NCBI GenBank assembly: GCA_019055375.1
Contig: JAHQIW010005485.1
Coordinates: forward strand, 124,001-188,000
Source of the DNA: Parelaphostrongylus tenuis
Lineage: Eukaryota > Nematoda > Chromadorea > Rhabditida > Metastrongylidae
DNA: 64,000 nucleotides
Direction: 5' to 3'
Positions 1 through 14,027 of the stretch are shown here, piece by piece. Position 1 is the stretch's first letter. Each line of letters starts with the position of its first letter. The position numbers and the translations under genes are program-made. The notes beneath the pieces were generated by a model. The model was given only the letters and a program-made list of their open reading frames with translations, ran no database searches and was not told where the DNA came from.

Positions 1-2140
1 TCTCTTTGCAATACAGTTAGCAAATCATTCTATGGGCACCGTTGCATGTGTGAGATTTACACCAAAATTAGCCCACGACTACTCACTCCAGGAGAGCTGG
101 CCGGAATGATTATTGGGAAATAAGAAATATACGTTCACAAAAAAGTGAATTTTCCACACATCCAATGCCCTTAAACAAAAAATATTAACTGAGTTGAAAT
201 TTGGAGATCAGCCACTCTACATATCAACAGCTTATTACGAGTTAAGTACCAAATATCCGCTAGGAAAAGCTGAAGAATGTGGCTTATTTGAAGGTGAAGT
301 TGGACAGACGATGGAGTGCAAGCAAGTGGAACATCATCGCAATGTGATAGAGCGCTTGGAAAAACCTTAACGCATAATGGACAAGGCCAACATGGAAATC
401 GTACATGTCGAAAAGAAACAGATTGCGAAGCACTGAATGGGGGATTGGTAAGCAGAGTTGTAACCAGTATATGAGATTAAAAAGAGCACAACTTTGAACG
501 TTTTCGACATCTTGGATGTGAACTGTCAGCAGAAAGGACGATGTGACAGTTGGTCAACCACCATGAAGATAGTTTCAAAACAAAATCCACTTGATTTAAC
601 AACCAGTGATTTTGCAGAAAACCACAAAATACATCATAGATCGTATCGAAACGTCGGTAATAAAAGTAGAATTTTTTATTCAAAGGAAATCAGAATCAGC
701 TAGACTGAGATCAGCGCCAATGATTTAAAGCAAGGCAAGTCTGGCTGCGCTGAAAACGATTAATTATGAGACAAACCATTTGACTTTGTGTTGGCAGAAA
801 CGGTGAAAAAGAAAAGAAAGAAATCAGCCGAATAAGACCACAAACAAAAGGTCAAAATCAAAAAATGAAGAAGGAGCTAGGAGTAGAAAGAATTGTTCTG
901 GAAGGTTCATAATCTCACAACTACATTTCCCTGTTTACTACATATGCTAAACGTTTAGAGTGATATGAAGTGGTGAAACTCAGTTGAGAGTTTTCAGTCG
1001 AAGAAAGTGAAAGCGAAAAGCCTGCTTTTGTTTTTTATAGATGAAACTAGCCTTCAACCAACTAATATAATGACGGTATCAAACCGGTCCTACTCAACGT
1101 GATCAGCCAACGAAGATAGCATCTTATGGGTGATGTACAGCAACGAAATCTGTCGAGCGCTAAATAGGACTGGCCCTTGCTCTTTGAAGATGGGATCGTC
1201 TGCCATACAACCGGCGGAGAGCATCAAGCGATATCAGAAGAACCGGATGATTCATAGAAAAAAAATCCACATGGCGAATTTCCGCAGGAAATCAATATGT
1301 GCACTTGATATTCAATCAGCGAAGCCGTTTCATTCGGTGTAGAGTAAAAAGCTCGTCTCTATAACCACTATGGAAAGTGAAACTGAGACGATTGAGACGA
1401 TTCACAAAATCACTAATCATGCTGTTAGGAAAACTTCTGAGTAGCTTAGCTGTCCGTCGCATTTCCTTCTTCAGAGTCACAATGATTCGATTCTCTATAG
1501 CCATTCATTCTTCTGATGGTAGTCTTTGTGACGCACTGAGTCGATTTCAATGGCGCACCGTTGAACGAACCTCTTCAAGTGGGGTCATTCTATTCAGATG
1601 ATGACTTACATACCCATGATCAAAACATTAGCTCCGACAGAATTGTAGCAACTTTGTGTAGGCTCAATAATCGGCGAAAATTTAATTACTTATGCTGAGA
1701 AAAAATAGCGAAATTCGGTTTTTCCAAAAATCACTAGTGAAAGAGTTTTAAGCCAAGCAAATTTGTTCGCACTTTCAAAAGATTTGCAAAAATGTTGCAG
1801 AGCTACGACATATTCAAAAGATTCCAGGAAAGATGTGGCTATGATTTCAATGGGAGTAAAAGAGAATATAGGGGAGCAGATCTAACTAACCAGAAGCCAA
1901 AATTGGCATTCATAAGCAAAATCGAAATGGGTATTATAGATTTTGAAGTTGTTCTAAAAGAAGATCCTTAAGAATTTTGTTCATGTAAGAATCAGCGACG
2001 ACCACCGATGGTAAGGAAACATTGCAAATTCAGAAGGCAGCACGAGGAATTCAAAAGATCAGGAAAAGCAGGCATACGAGTACAAGCGCACTAGCGCTTA
2101 GATACACGTATTTACACATGTTACGCATGTATGCGACACA

Positions 2141-2186
2141 ATATAGGTCTATATATATACATATATATGTAATATATATATATGCA
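2141..2186. repeat. AT-dinucleotide microsatellite
   Basis: Interrupted runs of TA/AT (ATATATATACATATATATG and AATATATATATATGC) are flanked by ordinary sequence. Confidence 0.8.
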
Positions 2187-2431
2187 TTGTGAGCGCATAA
2201 ATGTATTGAGATCGTGACTGCAGTCAAGCAAAACCTCCGCCGTAACTGCTACGTGAACAGTTGCGGCTATCGGAAGTCGTTTGGTGCAGAATGAATCATG
2301 TTCAGCTTTTCAAAACAGATCTACGTAACAGCGACCATGTGAGAGGAATGTTTCCACTATCTAAAGCGTTGTAGACAGAAGAAATGAATTTTATTTCTGT
2401 CATTAGGAAAGATTTCGGTACCTTATTAGTT

Positions 2432-2480
2432 CTCCCTCTCCACTCCACTCTCTCTCCCTCTTTTTCTCTCTCTCTCTCTT
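2432..2480. repeat. CT-rich low-complexity tract
   Basis: A polypyrimidine tract runs from TCTCCCTCTCCACTCCACTC to TCTCTCTCTCTCTT. Confidence 0.8.
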
Positions 2481-5400
2481 AACTAAAAAATTATTGCCAC
2501 TGTGAGACAAAAGTGCCACTGTTAACTTCGAACACTTGAATATAGACTTGCAGGCGAGTTCAAGTTCAGTATGTTTAGTTCAAGGTGTCGCCGGTTTCAA
2601 GGATTATGAGCATTCGAAGGAAGTGCAGTCGGTTGAGGTTGACATTAGAACTCGATTACTGATTATTCATCAATCATTGGTCGATAATTGTTCATCACAT
2701 TTACTGTGGTTGTTTCGAAACTTGCTTCTCTTGTGACTACCTGCATTCCATGAATCACTGTATATACGATTTTTTTACGCCGAGTGAAATTACTCTCTCG
2801 ATGAGAAACATCATTTTTTCGTCAATTGACATTTTTCATATAGTTGAGAAGGTGATTTGCAAAAGGGCTCCTGAGCGCACGGTATGCATTAAGATAAGAA
2901 GTTGAATGCTGAAAATGTAGATCTCATTTCAACTGAGCTTTAGGTTCCCGTGCGCCCCAGCTACCTATCATCATTTCGAAGCAACCATGTAATCGTAATG
3001 TATAGCTTGCCACTGAATACTCAATCATTTTGATGACTACTGCCAAAAAATATCTCAGACTACTAAGCTGGTGCTGAAAACACCTTCGAGACATTAGCCA
3101 ATTCTTGAATTTTATGGTTTAATGATTACTTCAATTCTAATGACAAATTACGCTCTAGCTGAGGTATAACAGTGTTCAACTTAAATATGCAGTGTGGTAC
3201 GATGATATAATATACCCATTGGTAAAGAGTGATGGGCAAAAACTTTTGCATCAGTTGAGATTCGAACCCACTTTTGACCCTATTCAAAGGAGCGCACTGA
3301 ACCGTTGCAAAATTAAAGAATTGGAACTTCGCTTGAGTGCATTCACTCTTGATTTGTGTTTCTCAGATCAACAGCACCGACAGATAATCTTTGATAGTAC
3401 CATTATGGCTAAAACATGGTTAAGAGAAAGGCAAAGTTTTAGTCATGGTGGAGCAGTGGATAACACAGGAGTTCTCAAAAAGAGTAAGTAAAGGTACGAA
3501 GCCCATCCAAAGATCCAAGCATTTTTCAAGTTTCAGCATCTGTTCGCGAACTGTACCATTTTGGAACTGTTGTTATGAAGTGTCCATTGACTTATGGGCA
3601 ACCTTGTCAGAGAACTATCTCGACAAATTGTATATACAAATAGTAAATGGCTAAAAAGACCACTCATTGAATTACGATGTTGACTTGACAAAAAGTTTCT
3701 CCTCAATTCGTATGCGAATTGACCATAGAAATGCCTATAAAATGTCTCATGTTTTCAATAACAAATAAGCCGAGTCAAACATTTACAGCAGAAGTGATGT
3801 GAACCGTTGACAAGTTATATAGTAAAATGGTATTTACCAGTATGAGAGCACGACGGAGACGAACTCGCATCACTTTATAACAACTTGAGAAGGCTCTTTG
3901 TGAGGGATTTCGCTTTAAATTGCGCAAGCACTTAAGAACCTCAAACAGAGGCAAATACGATGTAAGTGATCTTACAAAATGAGAGGTTGTGCATATTACC
4001 TGTGATAACAAAGGACACACAAAATCATATTTTTAGAAGCCATTGTTCGAACTGGAATGTAGAAGGATCAAAATTGGCTACATAATTGCCAACTGCAGAT
4101 TCTGTTCAATCAATGTCACGATTGTTGCTATATTATAAGCGAGTCAGACCACCGAATCCTATCCATGAGTTTGCTTGGATGCTCGTGAATAAGATTATTC
4201 CCTTCTTCTGACAAAGAAGGGTAAGTATGCTCAAGATCAAAGACGGTATGAGATATTAGTAAAAGAAAACAGTTGTGTTCAGACGCATATCAAAAACGGC
4301 TGCTTCTAACTTTTCAAATGCAGCTATGTTCACCTCACGTGATTGTAGAGATGAGAGCAGAATTTGTATAGCTTCGAACCCGTGATTTTGCTTTCCGCGA
4401 TCGCCCGTAATACCCACTACATCAAGGCTTTTGCTCTGACATTTCACAGCTATGTTCTAATCATGACGATTCAAAAAATATGTCCACTTTACTTCATACC
4501 ATATTATAAAGGATGACATATCCTGTCCCCTTTCTTCCTTGCAAAAACCTCCTTGTTTCGTGCAACAACGTAGTTTACTGGTTTTCCATAGACTAAGAAT
4601 TGCTTCCAATATGTATCGCTGTCCTTCGAGCCCTTGTGGTGTACGATAACTTCGCGATAAGGATTTTGGAGGTCAAAACTATTGAGAAGGCATATCAATC
4701 CATCTTGCAAAACGGTGCACGCGGCTAAGGTTATACCATACTTTGTAAATAACACTCAGTTACCGGATTGAATTTGTAAGCGACATTCAGTTACCTTTAT
4801 CGATCTCGTAACTATTATTTTACACTGGATAGTGGGTGAAAAACCTCATTGTTGTTCATAACTTGTACGCTTCTGCACCGTTATGACAGTTGTTCAAGCT
4901 TATCCTGTGTCGTGCGCCAACGTATTTCCTAGAGGCTTCACCGTCGATGTGAAGGGAATAGCTGTAATGCGCTCATTTAATTAAAATTGGGATGGTGATT
5001 GATACTCGAAAACTCTTAATCTCGAGCGGGTGCTGGGTTCGAGCATCACTTATGCTGAAGACGAAACGAGGCTCAACTCTCCTGAGGTCTAGAGTTTTGC
5101 ACATCACTCAGCATCAGACGTTTGAGCCAAGTAGCAAAAATAGACCACTCCTCTACTTTCTCTATCATTCTTCACACATGAGAAAAGCGCTAGTCATAAA
5201 CATGTACTGAACAGCTAGTAACATGTGCACAGGAGAAGAGGAGAAGAACGAATCACCCAACTCGCAGAAAAAAAGCAATTTTTTATCGTTACGAAACATC
5301 AGGCACTCAGATTACTATGAAAGGCAGAATTGAGCTACGAAACAATATTTTTCACCTGAATGAGATCCCTCTGAACTAACCATTATGTTGAACAAAGTAA

Positions 5401-6432
5401 GAAGCGGTAATTAGAAGGCCCAAAAAGATGTGGCTTCGAAAGTTCTGTGGCAGTTATTGAACACCTATTTCACAGATTGTTCCTTCAACTGCGCAATCGC
5501 CTCTATGATCAGTTGTCCAACAAAGAAAATTGTATTTTTTTGCTCTGACGAAAAAGACAGGGATTGTATGAGTTTAGGTAGAATGTATTCAATACCGTAC
5601 AACGAATGCGAACATGAATATATAAACGAAGGTGTCCATTTTGCGTTCTCATAAAAAAGCTCCTGAATGATTTAGAGCCAAAATCACAATAGCAATGAAT
5701 ATGAAGTGATTGCCACCATCTTGTCGTAGAAGTCAAACATGAGCAAGCAATACTCTTGAAGAGCCTTGAATGCATGAAAATTCCAACAATGAACAGAATA
5801 ATAAATATGCGCGCGAGACAAGGCACTTTTTCTCCGTTCGCTTTGACCTGACCTATGCGGTTCCCTATTATGACTGAAATCCAAGCTGAACTAGTCCCCA
5901 AAGTTCAGAATTTCACACATCGCTCAGCATCTTTGGATATATAGTGTTGACATCATATTACTACTATAGAAGCAGAGAAGTAAAAAAACTATTGTAGATT
6001 ACAAAGATGATGAAAATATCAAGCTCATTCGCTTTTCCATAGCATTGCTCGCATAACATCGAGCGTTAGCGAAACAAAACAATAGCCGAAGGCTGTCGAT
6101 GGTACCTAAAAAACATAGCTCACAATGCACCAAGAATGCTGAGATACGAGCAAAACTTGGGGTCTGACGTGAAGTAGAATACAACCAGGAAGTTATTTGG
6201 AGGCTTGTGTGTTGAGCGCTGTATCACAAGGCCTTTGCTTGGTCATTTTCCAGTTATATTTAACCGCATTGATTGCTTTCTTAGTCAAAACATATCAGCT
6301 GGATTGATATATCGAGTACAATCGGCAACAAGCCTAAGCCGGAGCCACAAACAAGATCATAGTTTGAATGCGCTCCAACAGTATCAAATTGCAAATTCAA
6401 CCCGCAACTCAGAATTTTCACGGTTATGCTCA

Positions 6433-6577
6433 CACCCATGTGGGCAATAGTTAGAGGTGCTCTGCGTCGCACTTAAGGTCGACGTATTCAATCTCGCGCT
6501 CATGGCTCACCAAACCGCCCACTCCTCCATGATCGGTAACAGACTGGTCTCAGACTTGTCTGGGAGGATAGCCCATT
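6433..6577 (+). mobile_element. tRNA-derived SINE, copy 1 (5' part)
   Basis: A-box-like CAATAGTTAGAGG, GTCGCACTTAAGGTCGA and a decayed B-box (TATTCAATCTCGCGC) are followed by the family body CATGGCTCACCAA and CTTGTCTGGGAGGATA. It runs straight into a copy of the 6597-type repeat. Confidence 0.65.
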
Positions 6578-6596
6578 AGGGACGGAGCGGAGCGTT

Positions 6597-6745
6597 TCGT
6601 GCCGTGCTGCGCGACGTCAAATCTCACTTAGCCACTATAGCGACTGCGTCGCGCTTTGTGAGAAAGGCGGCGGATCCCGTGGGAAGACAGACACAGACAG
6701 CATGACATCCCTGCACAGATATGCAGAGCTGCCAGCGTAGCTGAA
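6597..6745. repeat. Short GC-rich interspersed repeat, copy 1
   Basis: GACGTCAAATCTCACTTAGC, GTGAGAAAGGCGG and ACAGACAGCATGACATCC recur at 17352-17510 and 19411-19545. The type is unknown. Two of the three copies abut a SINE, so this may be part of a composite element. Confidence 0.62.
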
Positions 6746-7260
6746 GACTTTGTACGATGAATGCGAGGAGCGAACCCACGTTCTAAGGGAATATTTACTC
6801 CATGAAATGATGAACTTCATTGAAAAGCTTCTGCAGAGTTAATCTTAGTAATAATAGCATCCATATGTTCCATACTACTTCTATATTGCTTATGTTTCAA
6901 CGAAAAAAACTATATCGTTATGAAAATTACCATATTTCTGGCTGTTAGACAATATTTGTTTCATTTTTTCAACTCGATGTTTTCGTAGTCATTTGACAAC
7001 GGAAGAAATGTCGATTTTCATACTAAGCCTGGTTCTTGGTTCGACCTCTGTATGACGCTTTACTAATGTAAAGAGGAAACGTTTTGCTTTTGAAGTGCGA
7101 TGCTTCAATTTTATAACGATCCTTTTAGTATTTTAGATAGTTAAAATTCGTTACTGGGAAACTTCATCGCTACGAAAATGCAGAATATTAGACATTAATC
7201 TTTCGTAAAATTATTTCAGGTACAAATAACGTTTATTTACTCATTTTTCAATGAGAGGTA

Positions 7261-7450
7261 TGCATGTACCGCAGTGGTTAAAAGGTGCTCTCCGCCGCAC
7301 ACAAGGTTGATGGTTCGATCCCGAGCTATCCATTTATGAGGGATTGATAAATTGGTAGCGACTTGTCTACGGAAATAGAAGGGCAGACTTACATACATCG
7401 GTGAGTCACATATGGAATAGTATATGCGTGTAAGACCTTAAAGAGGAAGA
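7261..7450 (+). mobile_element. tRNA-derived SINE, copy 2
   Basis: A-box ACCGCAGTGGTTA and B-box GGTTCGATCCC are well kept, 40 bases apart. The 3' half (GACTTACATACATCGGTGAG) matches the 17530 copy, defining a subtype distinct from copies 3, 5 and 6. Confidence 0.72.
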
Positions 7451-8130
7451 TATCTTCAGTCCATGTAAACTCTCCGCAGAGGATCTCCACTTAGGTAGCT
7501 TGGTGAACGCTTATTGAGAGCGGTAGTTTGAAAAAGCTTTTTTGTTTCGAATGAGACTATACCTAAGTTTACGGCTGTTCTCCAGCGCTGTGCGGGTATG
7601 TAGCTGACCTATTTATAGACATCCTGACCTTTCCGTGTTCTAAAGTAAGAATGCATCGAAAAATCGGCTGCCCAAATGAAATATATCACAAAAGCGACGT
7701 GTTTGGTTTGCTAAGGAATTAGAAATCCCAACGCAATGACATGAAGAGAACACTAATGATTTCGAATTTTTCAGGAAATGGGGACTTTATCGGCTGTCTG
7801 GTGAATTGAGCAGGAGAGTGCCGTTTTACTCAGTTCCGCTAGCATTATAGTTTCTGCATTTTTTTCATTGATTATTATACAGCGGAACTATTAACGGTGT
7901 TATGTGATTATCAAGATTAGTAGATAAAACCTACGTCTTAAGTTCATCGAGAGGACTTCCTAATCATGTGAAACTTTAGCTGGAACATCAAAGAAGACAG
8001 AGTTAGTAATCCAAAAAATCATTTGATATCTTTCAGCAGTTTCGTTCGATAAGCGCCAGGTAGGACGAGTACGGAGAGGCCGCTAAAATCTCAGAGCCAA
8101 TCTAGGCGGCCAAGATCGAAACGGACTAAA

Positions 8131-9390
8131 ATGAAGATCTGTACCTACAACGCAAGAACCCTTCTCACGAATCCGCTGTAGAAGATCTATTGATTCAAGC
8201 AAGAAGAATAAGGTACGACGTCATTGGCCTGGCTGAGACGAGAAGGCGCCATCCTTTTCACGCTGTTTATGACACCGGAGAAGAACTGTTCCTTGGAACA
8301 TGCGATCGCAGAGGTGTCGGCGGCGTTGGTGTCCTCGTCAAATCGAATTTGACCGTGAACATTGATTCTTTTGAACAACTAACAACCGTATCGGACGATT
8401 ACGGTTGAAACGACGTGGTTCTATGCCGGCTTTAACCATCTTCGTTGCTTACGCACCAACATCAAGCTATGACGAAGACGAAGTCGAAGCGTTCTAATGG
8501 ACCTCGAAAAATTCTTCAGAGAAGATCATACATTCTTCAAGTCATTGTCGGAGATTTTAACGCAAAAATTGGACCTAGAAGAACGTCTGAAGAACGTCAC
8601 ATAGGGACCCACGGACTAGAATGGAATGAACAGGGTGAGAGGCTATCTGAGTTTATCATGACGACTCAAACCATCCATGGTAACTCGCAATTCCAAAAGC
8701 CTCTTTCTCAGCGATGGACGTGAGAGTCTCCCAATGGAGAGTACCATAACGAAATAGACCACATCTTAGTAAATCGAAGGTTTTGCCTGACCGATGTCGC
8801 TGTTGTTCCTAAGTTCTACACGGGATCAGACCATCGCCTCCTTCGCGCAACGTTCGATTTTTCGAGGAGAGGAGAGAAAGCCGCTAAATTCAAACAACGA
8901 AGTCCCAGAACTACCATAAACTGGGATGTATTCAAATCATTAGTCGGCTCTTGGGAAGATACCGTTGTCGACAACATCGATGAAGAATACGATCGACTCG
9001 TTGAATATCTTCACGTTAGCGCTATGAAAGCCGAGAGTCCTAAGGTCACGAAGAGACGCTTGTCTCCGCAGACACTCGAGCTGATACGTCAACGTGGAAT
9101 CGCACGAGCTACAGGCAACCAAAACCTTACGTCCGAACTTGCGAAACGCTGCAGAGAAGCGATAAAAGAAGACCTTCAAAGAGAGAAGAGCAGCAGTTAT
9201 GGCAGAAGCTGCAGAAGCTGGGAAGAGCATTCGCAAAGCCCAGCGAGGCTTCACCAACTATAAGACCAAGATGATTGCACTCCGATACCCTGACGGGACA
9301 CTTACAGCTTCGAGAAGGGCTATGGAGAAAATCATCCACCAATACTACTCGGATCTCTTCGCTAGCCATGTCCTCTTACCGTCATATAAA
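8131..9390 (+). pseudogene. RTE endonuclease domain and linker (broken)
   Basis: Pieces in shifting frames match an exonuclease-endonuclease-phosphatase fold nuclease. They are MKICTYNARTLL at the start, YDVIGLAETRR with the catalytic Glu, VGDFNAKIG with the Asp/Asn pair, IDHILVNRR, and GSDHRLLRATF with the catalytic Asp-His near 8825. Then comes a helical linker (LSPQTLELIRQRG) before the RT. In LINEs this nuclease nicks the target DNA to prime reverse transcription. Catalytic motifs are mostly intact but the frame is interrupted. Confidence 0.85.
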
Positions 9391-10244
9391 TGAAAAGGAC
9401 GAATATGTGTTCCACCGTCCTCTCCTTCGAAATCCGACATGCTATATCGTCGGTGAAGAACAGAACAACACCCGGTCCAGACAGGATTAGACCAGAACAC
9501 CTGAAGAACCTGCCGCCAGTTCTCATCAACACCCTGGCTCGGCTCTTCACTCGCTACCTGTCAGAATGCAAGGTCCCTATTCAATGGAAAACCAGCAAGA
9601 CCGTATTGTTGTTCAAAAAGGGAGACCTTCACGACATAGGCAATTATCGTCCAATCTGCTTGCTGTCCGTTGTCTATAAACTCTTTACTCGAGTCATTCT
9701 TAACAGGATTGACAGAACACTGGACGAAGGACAGCCATGCGAACAAGCAGGGTTCCGAAAAGGATTTAGTACCATAGACCACATCCACACGATTACAAGA
9801 CTCATTGAAGTTTCGCGAGAGTACAAACAACCACTCTGTCTCACTTTCATCGATCTGAAGAAAGCCTTTGATTCAGTGGAAACAGAAGCGGTTATAGAGG
9901 CTCTGGATAACCAGGGCGTCCCTACTCGGTACATAATGATCCTTCGTGAGCTTTATAAAGATTTCACGACCAGAATATCTCCATTCTACAACAATATCAC
10001 CATTGACGTAAGAAGAGGGGTTCGACAAGGCGATACAATTTCGCCAAAACTATTCACTGCCACCCTACAAAACGTCATGCGAACATTAGAATGGGACGAA
10101 ATGGGAGTGAAAATTGACGGTCGACAATTAAACCATCTTCGCTTTGCTGATGATATCGTTCTCATAACACCAAACATCAGCCAAGCGGAACGAATGTTGA
10201 CCGATTTCGATAACGCCTGTGTAGAAAGATTGGTCTTCAACTAA
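9390..10244 (+). pseudogene. RTE reverse transcriptase domain, 284-aa open stretch
   Basis: An open frame carries the RT blocks in order: [60 protein letters not shown] with the first catalytic Asp, [17 protein letters not shown], and [11 protein letters not shown] with the FADD box (YADD equivalent). The frame shifts at the end into the C-terminal RT region (thumb and maturase-like tail) that runs to about 10900. The fragmented tail resembles copies C, D and E. Confidence 0.9.
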
Positions 10245-10967
10245 TTCTAACGAAAACGATGTTCATGAGGAACGGATGGGTTTCGAATGCCCATTCACGC
10301 TCAACGGAACGACAATCTCCGAATGCTCCAGTTACGTCTATCTAGGTCGTGAAATCAACATGATGAACGACCTAGCTCCAGAGTTGAGCAGGAGGAAACG
10401 AGCGGCTTGGGAACGTTTAAGAGCATCGAAGATGTAGTGAAGGACAAAGAACATCCGACTCCGTGCCCACCTTTTCGACTCGACAATTATCCCTGCCCTA
10501 ACGTATGCAGCAGAAACCTGGTCGCTACGTAAGCAGGATGCAAAATCACTTGGCGTTATCGAACGCGCAGTGGAAAGGTCGATGCTAGGAGTATCCCGTA
10601 TCTCGCTAATGAGAGAAAGGATCCGAATTCTGACCTACGTCAACGATCGAAAATCAGAGACGCCGTTCTACACGCCAGGATATCGAAAATAGGTGGGCCG
10701 GACACGTGATGCGCTTCAACGACAACCGATGGACGAGAGCCGTTACCGACTGGATTCCTCGGAACGTCAAGCGCACTGAGAGAAGACCACTGACCCGCTG
10801 GTCTGATTTCTTCACGAAAGTGATAGAAGAAAGATATGATGCTCAGCGAATCCCTAGAGCGAGGAGAACCTTACTGAGCTACTCTTGCACGCGATAGGGA
10901 AAAATGGAAAAGTTGCTGGTACCCGCTCGAGTCACTCGACGATCAACGGGACGACAGGTGATACAGG

Positions 10968-13920
10968 TGATAATCTCAGTTACGATTAATGACGTAAAAC
11001 TACTTTCTCTAAGAAAAAATGAGGGTGGTAAGCCAAGAAGTAAGGTAACGTTTGAGCCCGTCGTCTTTGAATCGTATTCTCCGCAAAATGCTGCTTCACA
11101 GCGCAGAATGGATGCTAATCCGATAAACGATGTTAATCCTTCGCGGACCACCATTTTCGACTGGCGGGCGCCTCGGACGTCTGCGAAGAGAGGCTGACGG
11201 AACCTGCTCCAACTCTAGCGTGGTAGTTTTTCTTTAAAATTTTCAGTTTTACAGTCACGAAATGAGGGTTATGTGTCAATAAATGGTCAAATATGATGGA
11301 ACAAAATTCAGTAAGGTTGTTTTTATACAAAATATCGTGATTGGCCAATTAATAATCCTCACCTGCAAGAGGAAGGGCTAAGTATTTATGTAAAGGCTAT
11401 ATTAATAACCTTTATCAAAAATTTCTATGCTATTTTATTCATAGTAAACCTCAATCTAGTCATATTTGTCTTTTATTTCTTTCAGCGTTCGCATATTTTA
11501 TTGTATAAAATACATATAATTCATCGTACTGGCTGAAAGTTGTAAAACAATCAATAATTCGTCGAAAATAGTGCTGCTCGTTACATGCCATCCCACTTCA
11601 TCAATGATTCTTAGTATTTTTTTGATTACTAGTGCACTTCAGAGCCCCATTTCTCACATCAACGCGTAGTTTCGTTCGAATTCTCTGATCATAGCTATGG
11701 TACATAAAGAAGAGATGGAGGGATACCTATGTATTTCAAAGGATTTATTTAAAAAGAGACATTTGCCTTCAGGAAAACTGGCAGGTAATGAAAATTCGCA
11801 TTTTGCCGTTGTCTCAGCCACCAAGTCTTACTCACAGTTTAGGTACACACTTGTGTTCTTCCCACAATCGACGCAAGTACCTTGACAAGGTGTTTATTGG
11901 GTGCTGCACAGAGATCACAAGCTTTGGCGGTTCTACCATAGTAACAAGATACCGTGCCAACGCATATTTTAGGAAATTTGTATCCTATGACGCGATCTAT
12001 ATTGTGCAGCAGGATGTAGACATTGTGAAGCTGATGACGATGACTACAGGTGTCCTACTGAAAGTTTAAAGTGCATAGCATTTGTGATATTGTATTAAAT
12101 TTCATACAAGAAAGGTCGATTTCTTGCAGACTGTGATAGGAATGCGAATGTGTCATAAGAAGTATGCCTAAATAAATATATTGAAAGATCTTCTCAACAT
12201 TAAAAAAATGAGAAATTTAGATAACTAGTGCTCCTGTGACTGCATATGAAGTGTTAGAAGACAAATAAATGGTATGAAAATCTTGTTGTTTCTTTGTTTC
12301 ACAATCTAGTTAAGCTAGTTAAGGTATGTTTGTTTGTTATTCCACTTTGTTACAAGCATATGTGCGGTCAATACGGTCAACGCTTGTGGATCTAATGCGA
12401 CTACGTCCACAAAATCAAATTTAAAAATTTCAAAATGAAAGTGTACGAGAATCATTTAGGATTCGACGCTTTCCCTTAGTCGACATCCAGTTGCGTTCTC
12501 GAAAGGTCATCAACCTCACCACAGCGACGTAGACATTATACAGATTGTTATCGAAGATTTGCAGAGGCTGAACAAGGTGCTTATGCCCAAAAAAACCGAA
12601 AAAGTCTTCACGTAGCCAATGTCAGAAGTACGTTTGTACAGATTGCTTTTGTACTTCTCATGAAAAATGTATTTTTGAACGAGTCTCGTAATCAATGTGG
12701 AGATTGTATTTTGCATTCTAGGTATGGATCTCGTATTGTATAATGTAGACTATGATGGTTTAAAGATGGACTGCTCTAGGAAATAAAGACTGTTCAGTTT
12801 CTTAGAATGTTCAAAATGGTTAGTGTATACAAGGCACACAGGTACAAATCGTCACCGTGTGTATGAGGAATGTCGGTGGTGTTAATTTTTTTCGATTGGT
12901 TTTGTTTAATGTTGTCGTTACAACTGTCGATTGTTGATGAATGTATAGATAGACTGCCAACATTATTAGGATTGGCTATGGCTGAAGATATGGCTTACAA
13001 GCATGCATTCTTTGAGAATAGTTCAAAATGCCTTTCACAAGGATGCAGCTTCCATAATGGAAAGTAAGAATTTTTGGGAACAACTGAGCGTATTTTTTTT
13101 ACTAAAACTGCGTTTGTAGAAGTCCTTCTAAATCAAAAGTTCACCAAATTTTCGTAGTAATAAGGTTTTCTTAGATTAGAGTTCTACTATATACGTATCG
13201 AGAATTCTGGCGTGAACTAAAAAGACGGGTTGATTGCGCCAAGCGTAAAATATTATTATTATTCCGCTAGTAGTATAAGCAGAAGATGTCCTGAAAGCCA
13301 ATCTTGATTCCAAAATTCCCATTTTTTGAGTTATCGAATGTATACTAATAATCTAGTGGAATAGGTCTTTTGTAGAAAAAATCAAAGGCTCACAAGCGCA
13401 ATCTCTGAAACACGGTTGCATGAGACAGAATTTATTTCCAGAAGTAGGGATGTTCAAGACAATTAAGCGTTGTTCTTCTTATAAATACGTCTACAAAAGT
13501 TTTTAAATGACAATCTAGGTTATTTTTAGCATAAGAGTCTATAGGAACGATATCTAATTAAAAATACCCCAAAAAATCCTCCTTCAATTAGAAAAATTGG
13601 ATTGCGATTGCAATGCGTCATCTTTTATTCTTTTATTCTTTATCAGATCGTAGTGTGGGATTATTTCCAAACGACAAGCTTAATGTAAGAGTCGGAATTT
13701 CTCAAGATATTTACTGACTACGAAAACATCAAGAATATGAGAAAATGCCCAACATCAGCTGGGAATATAATCCTTTTCTAAGCAAATGGTTTCTCTTTCG
13801 AAAAAGAAAAGATTTTCGGCAGCATTAGTGTTAATCTTACCAAAACCATTCATACAAGAGTCTTATCAGTGATATTACATTGTTTTTTTGAAAGCAGTAT
13901 TTTTCAGAGAGCTTTATTAT
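10968..13920. other. No clear gene
   Basis: Apart from the doubtful exon at 11886-12052, I see only short ORFs in AT-rich sequence. The stretch at 12480-12600 on the plus strand (DVDIIQIVIEDLQRLNKVLM) reads well but has no splice context. Confidence 0.5.
11886..12052 (-). CDS. Candidate cysteine-containing exon, unknown
   Basis: The minus strand is open from an acceptor-like TTTCAGTAG to AAG|GTACTT: DTCSHRHQLHNVYILLHNID, then ICVGTVSCYYGRTAKACDLC. It is phase 0 at both ends. There are no neighbouring exons that I can link, and the plus strand is also open here, so this may be chance. Confidence 0.25.
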
Positions 13921-14027
13921 CCCGAATTTGTGCTGAATCACATTAGCCCGTCCGAGCGGCGCGGCCAGTTGAGGGTCATGTTGGCTCCCATCGCCCGCAA
14001 AGAGATATATGCAATATCTGCCACATT

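Larger units (their letters stand above)
1..6432. other. No gene I can support; scattered decayed coding-like pieces
   Basis: An ATG-less open stretch at 147-369 (LTELKFGDQPLYISTAYYEL, then AEECGLFEGEV) looks protein-like but has no partner exons. Other short ORFs here are isolated. A B-box-like GGTTCGAATCTCA on the minus strand near 3265 may be the head of another tRNA-derived repeat. Nothing else is recognisable. Confidence 0.5.
8045..10967 (+). mobile_element. RTE-type non-LTR retrotransposon, longest copy (A)
   Basis: The element carries an apurinic-type endonuclease then a reverse transcriptase on one strand, ending in a short GGTGATACA-type tail, as is usual for RTE-clade LINEs. The reading frame begins at the ATG at 8131 and is broken several times (stop near 8178, shifts near 8408, 9260, 9390 and 10240), so this copy is dead. 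It is the only copy here that retains the endonuclease. No clear target-site duplication was found at either end. Confidence 0.9.
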
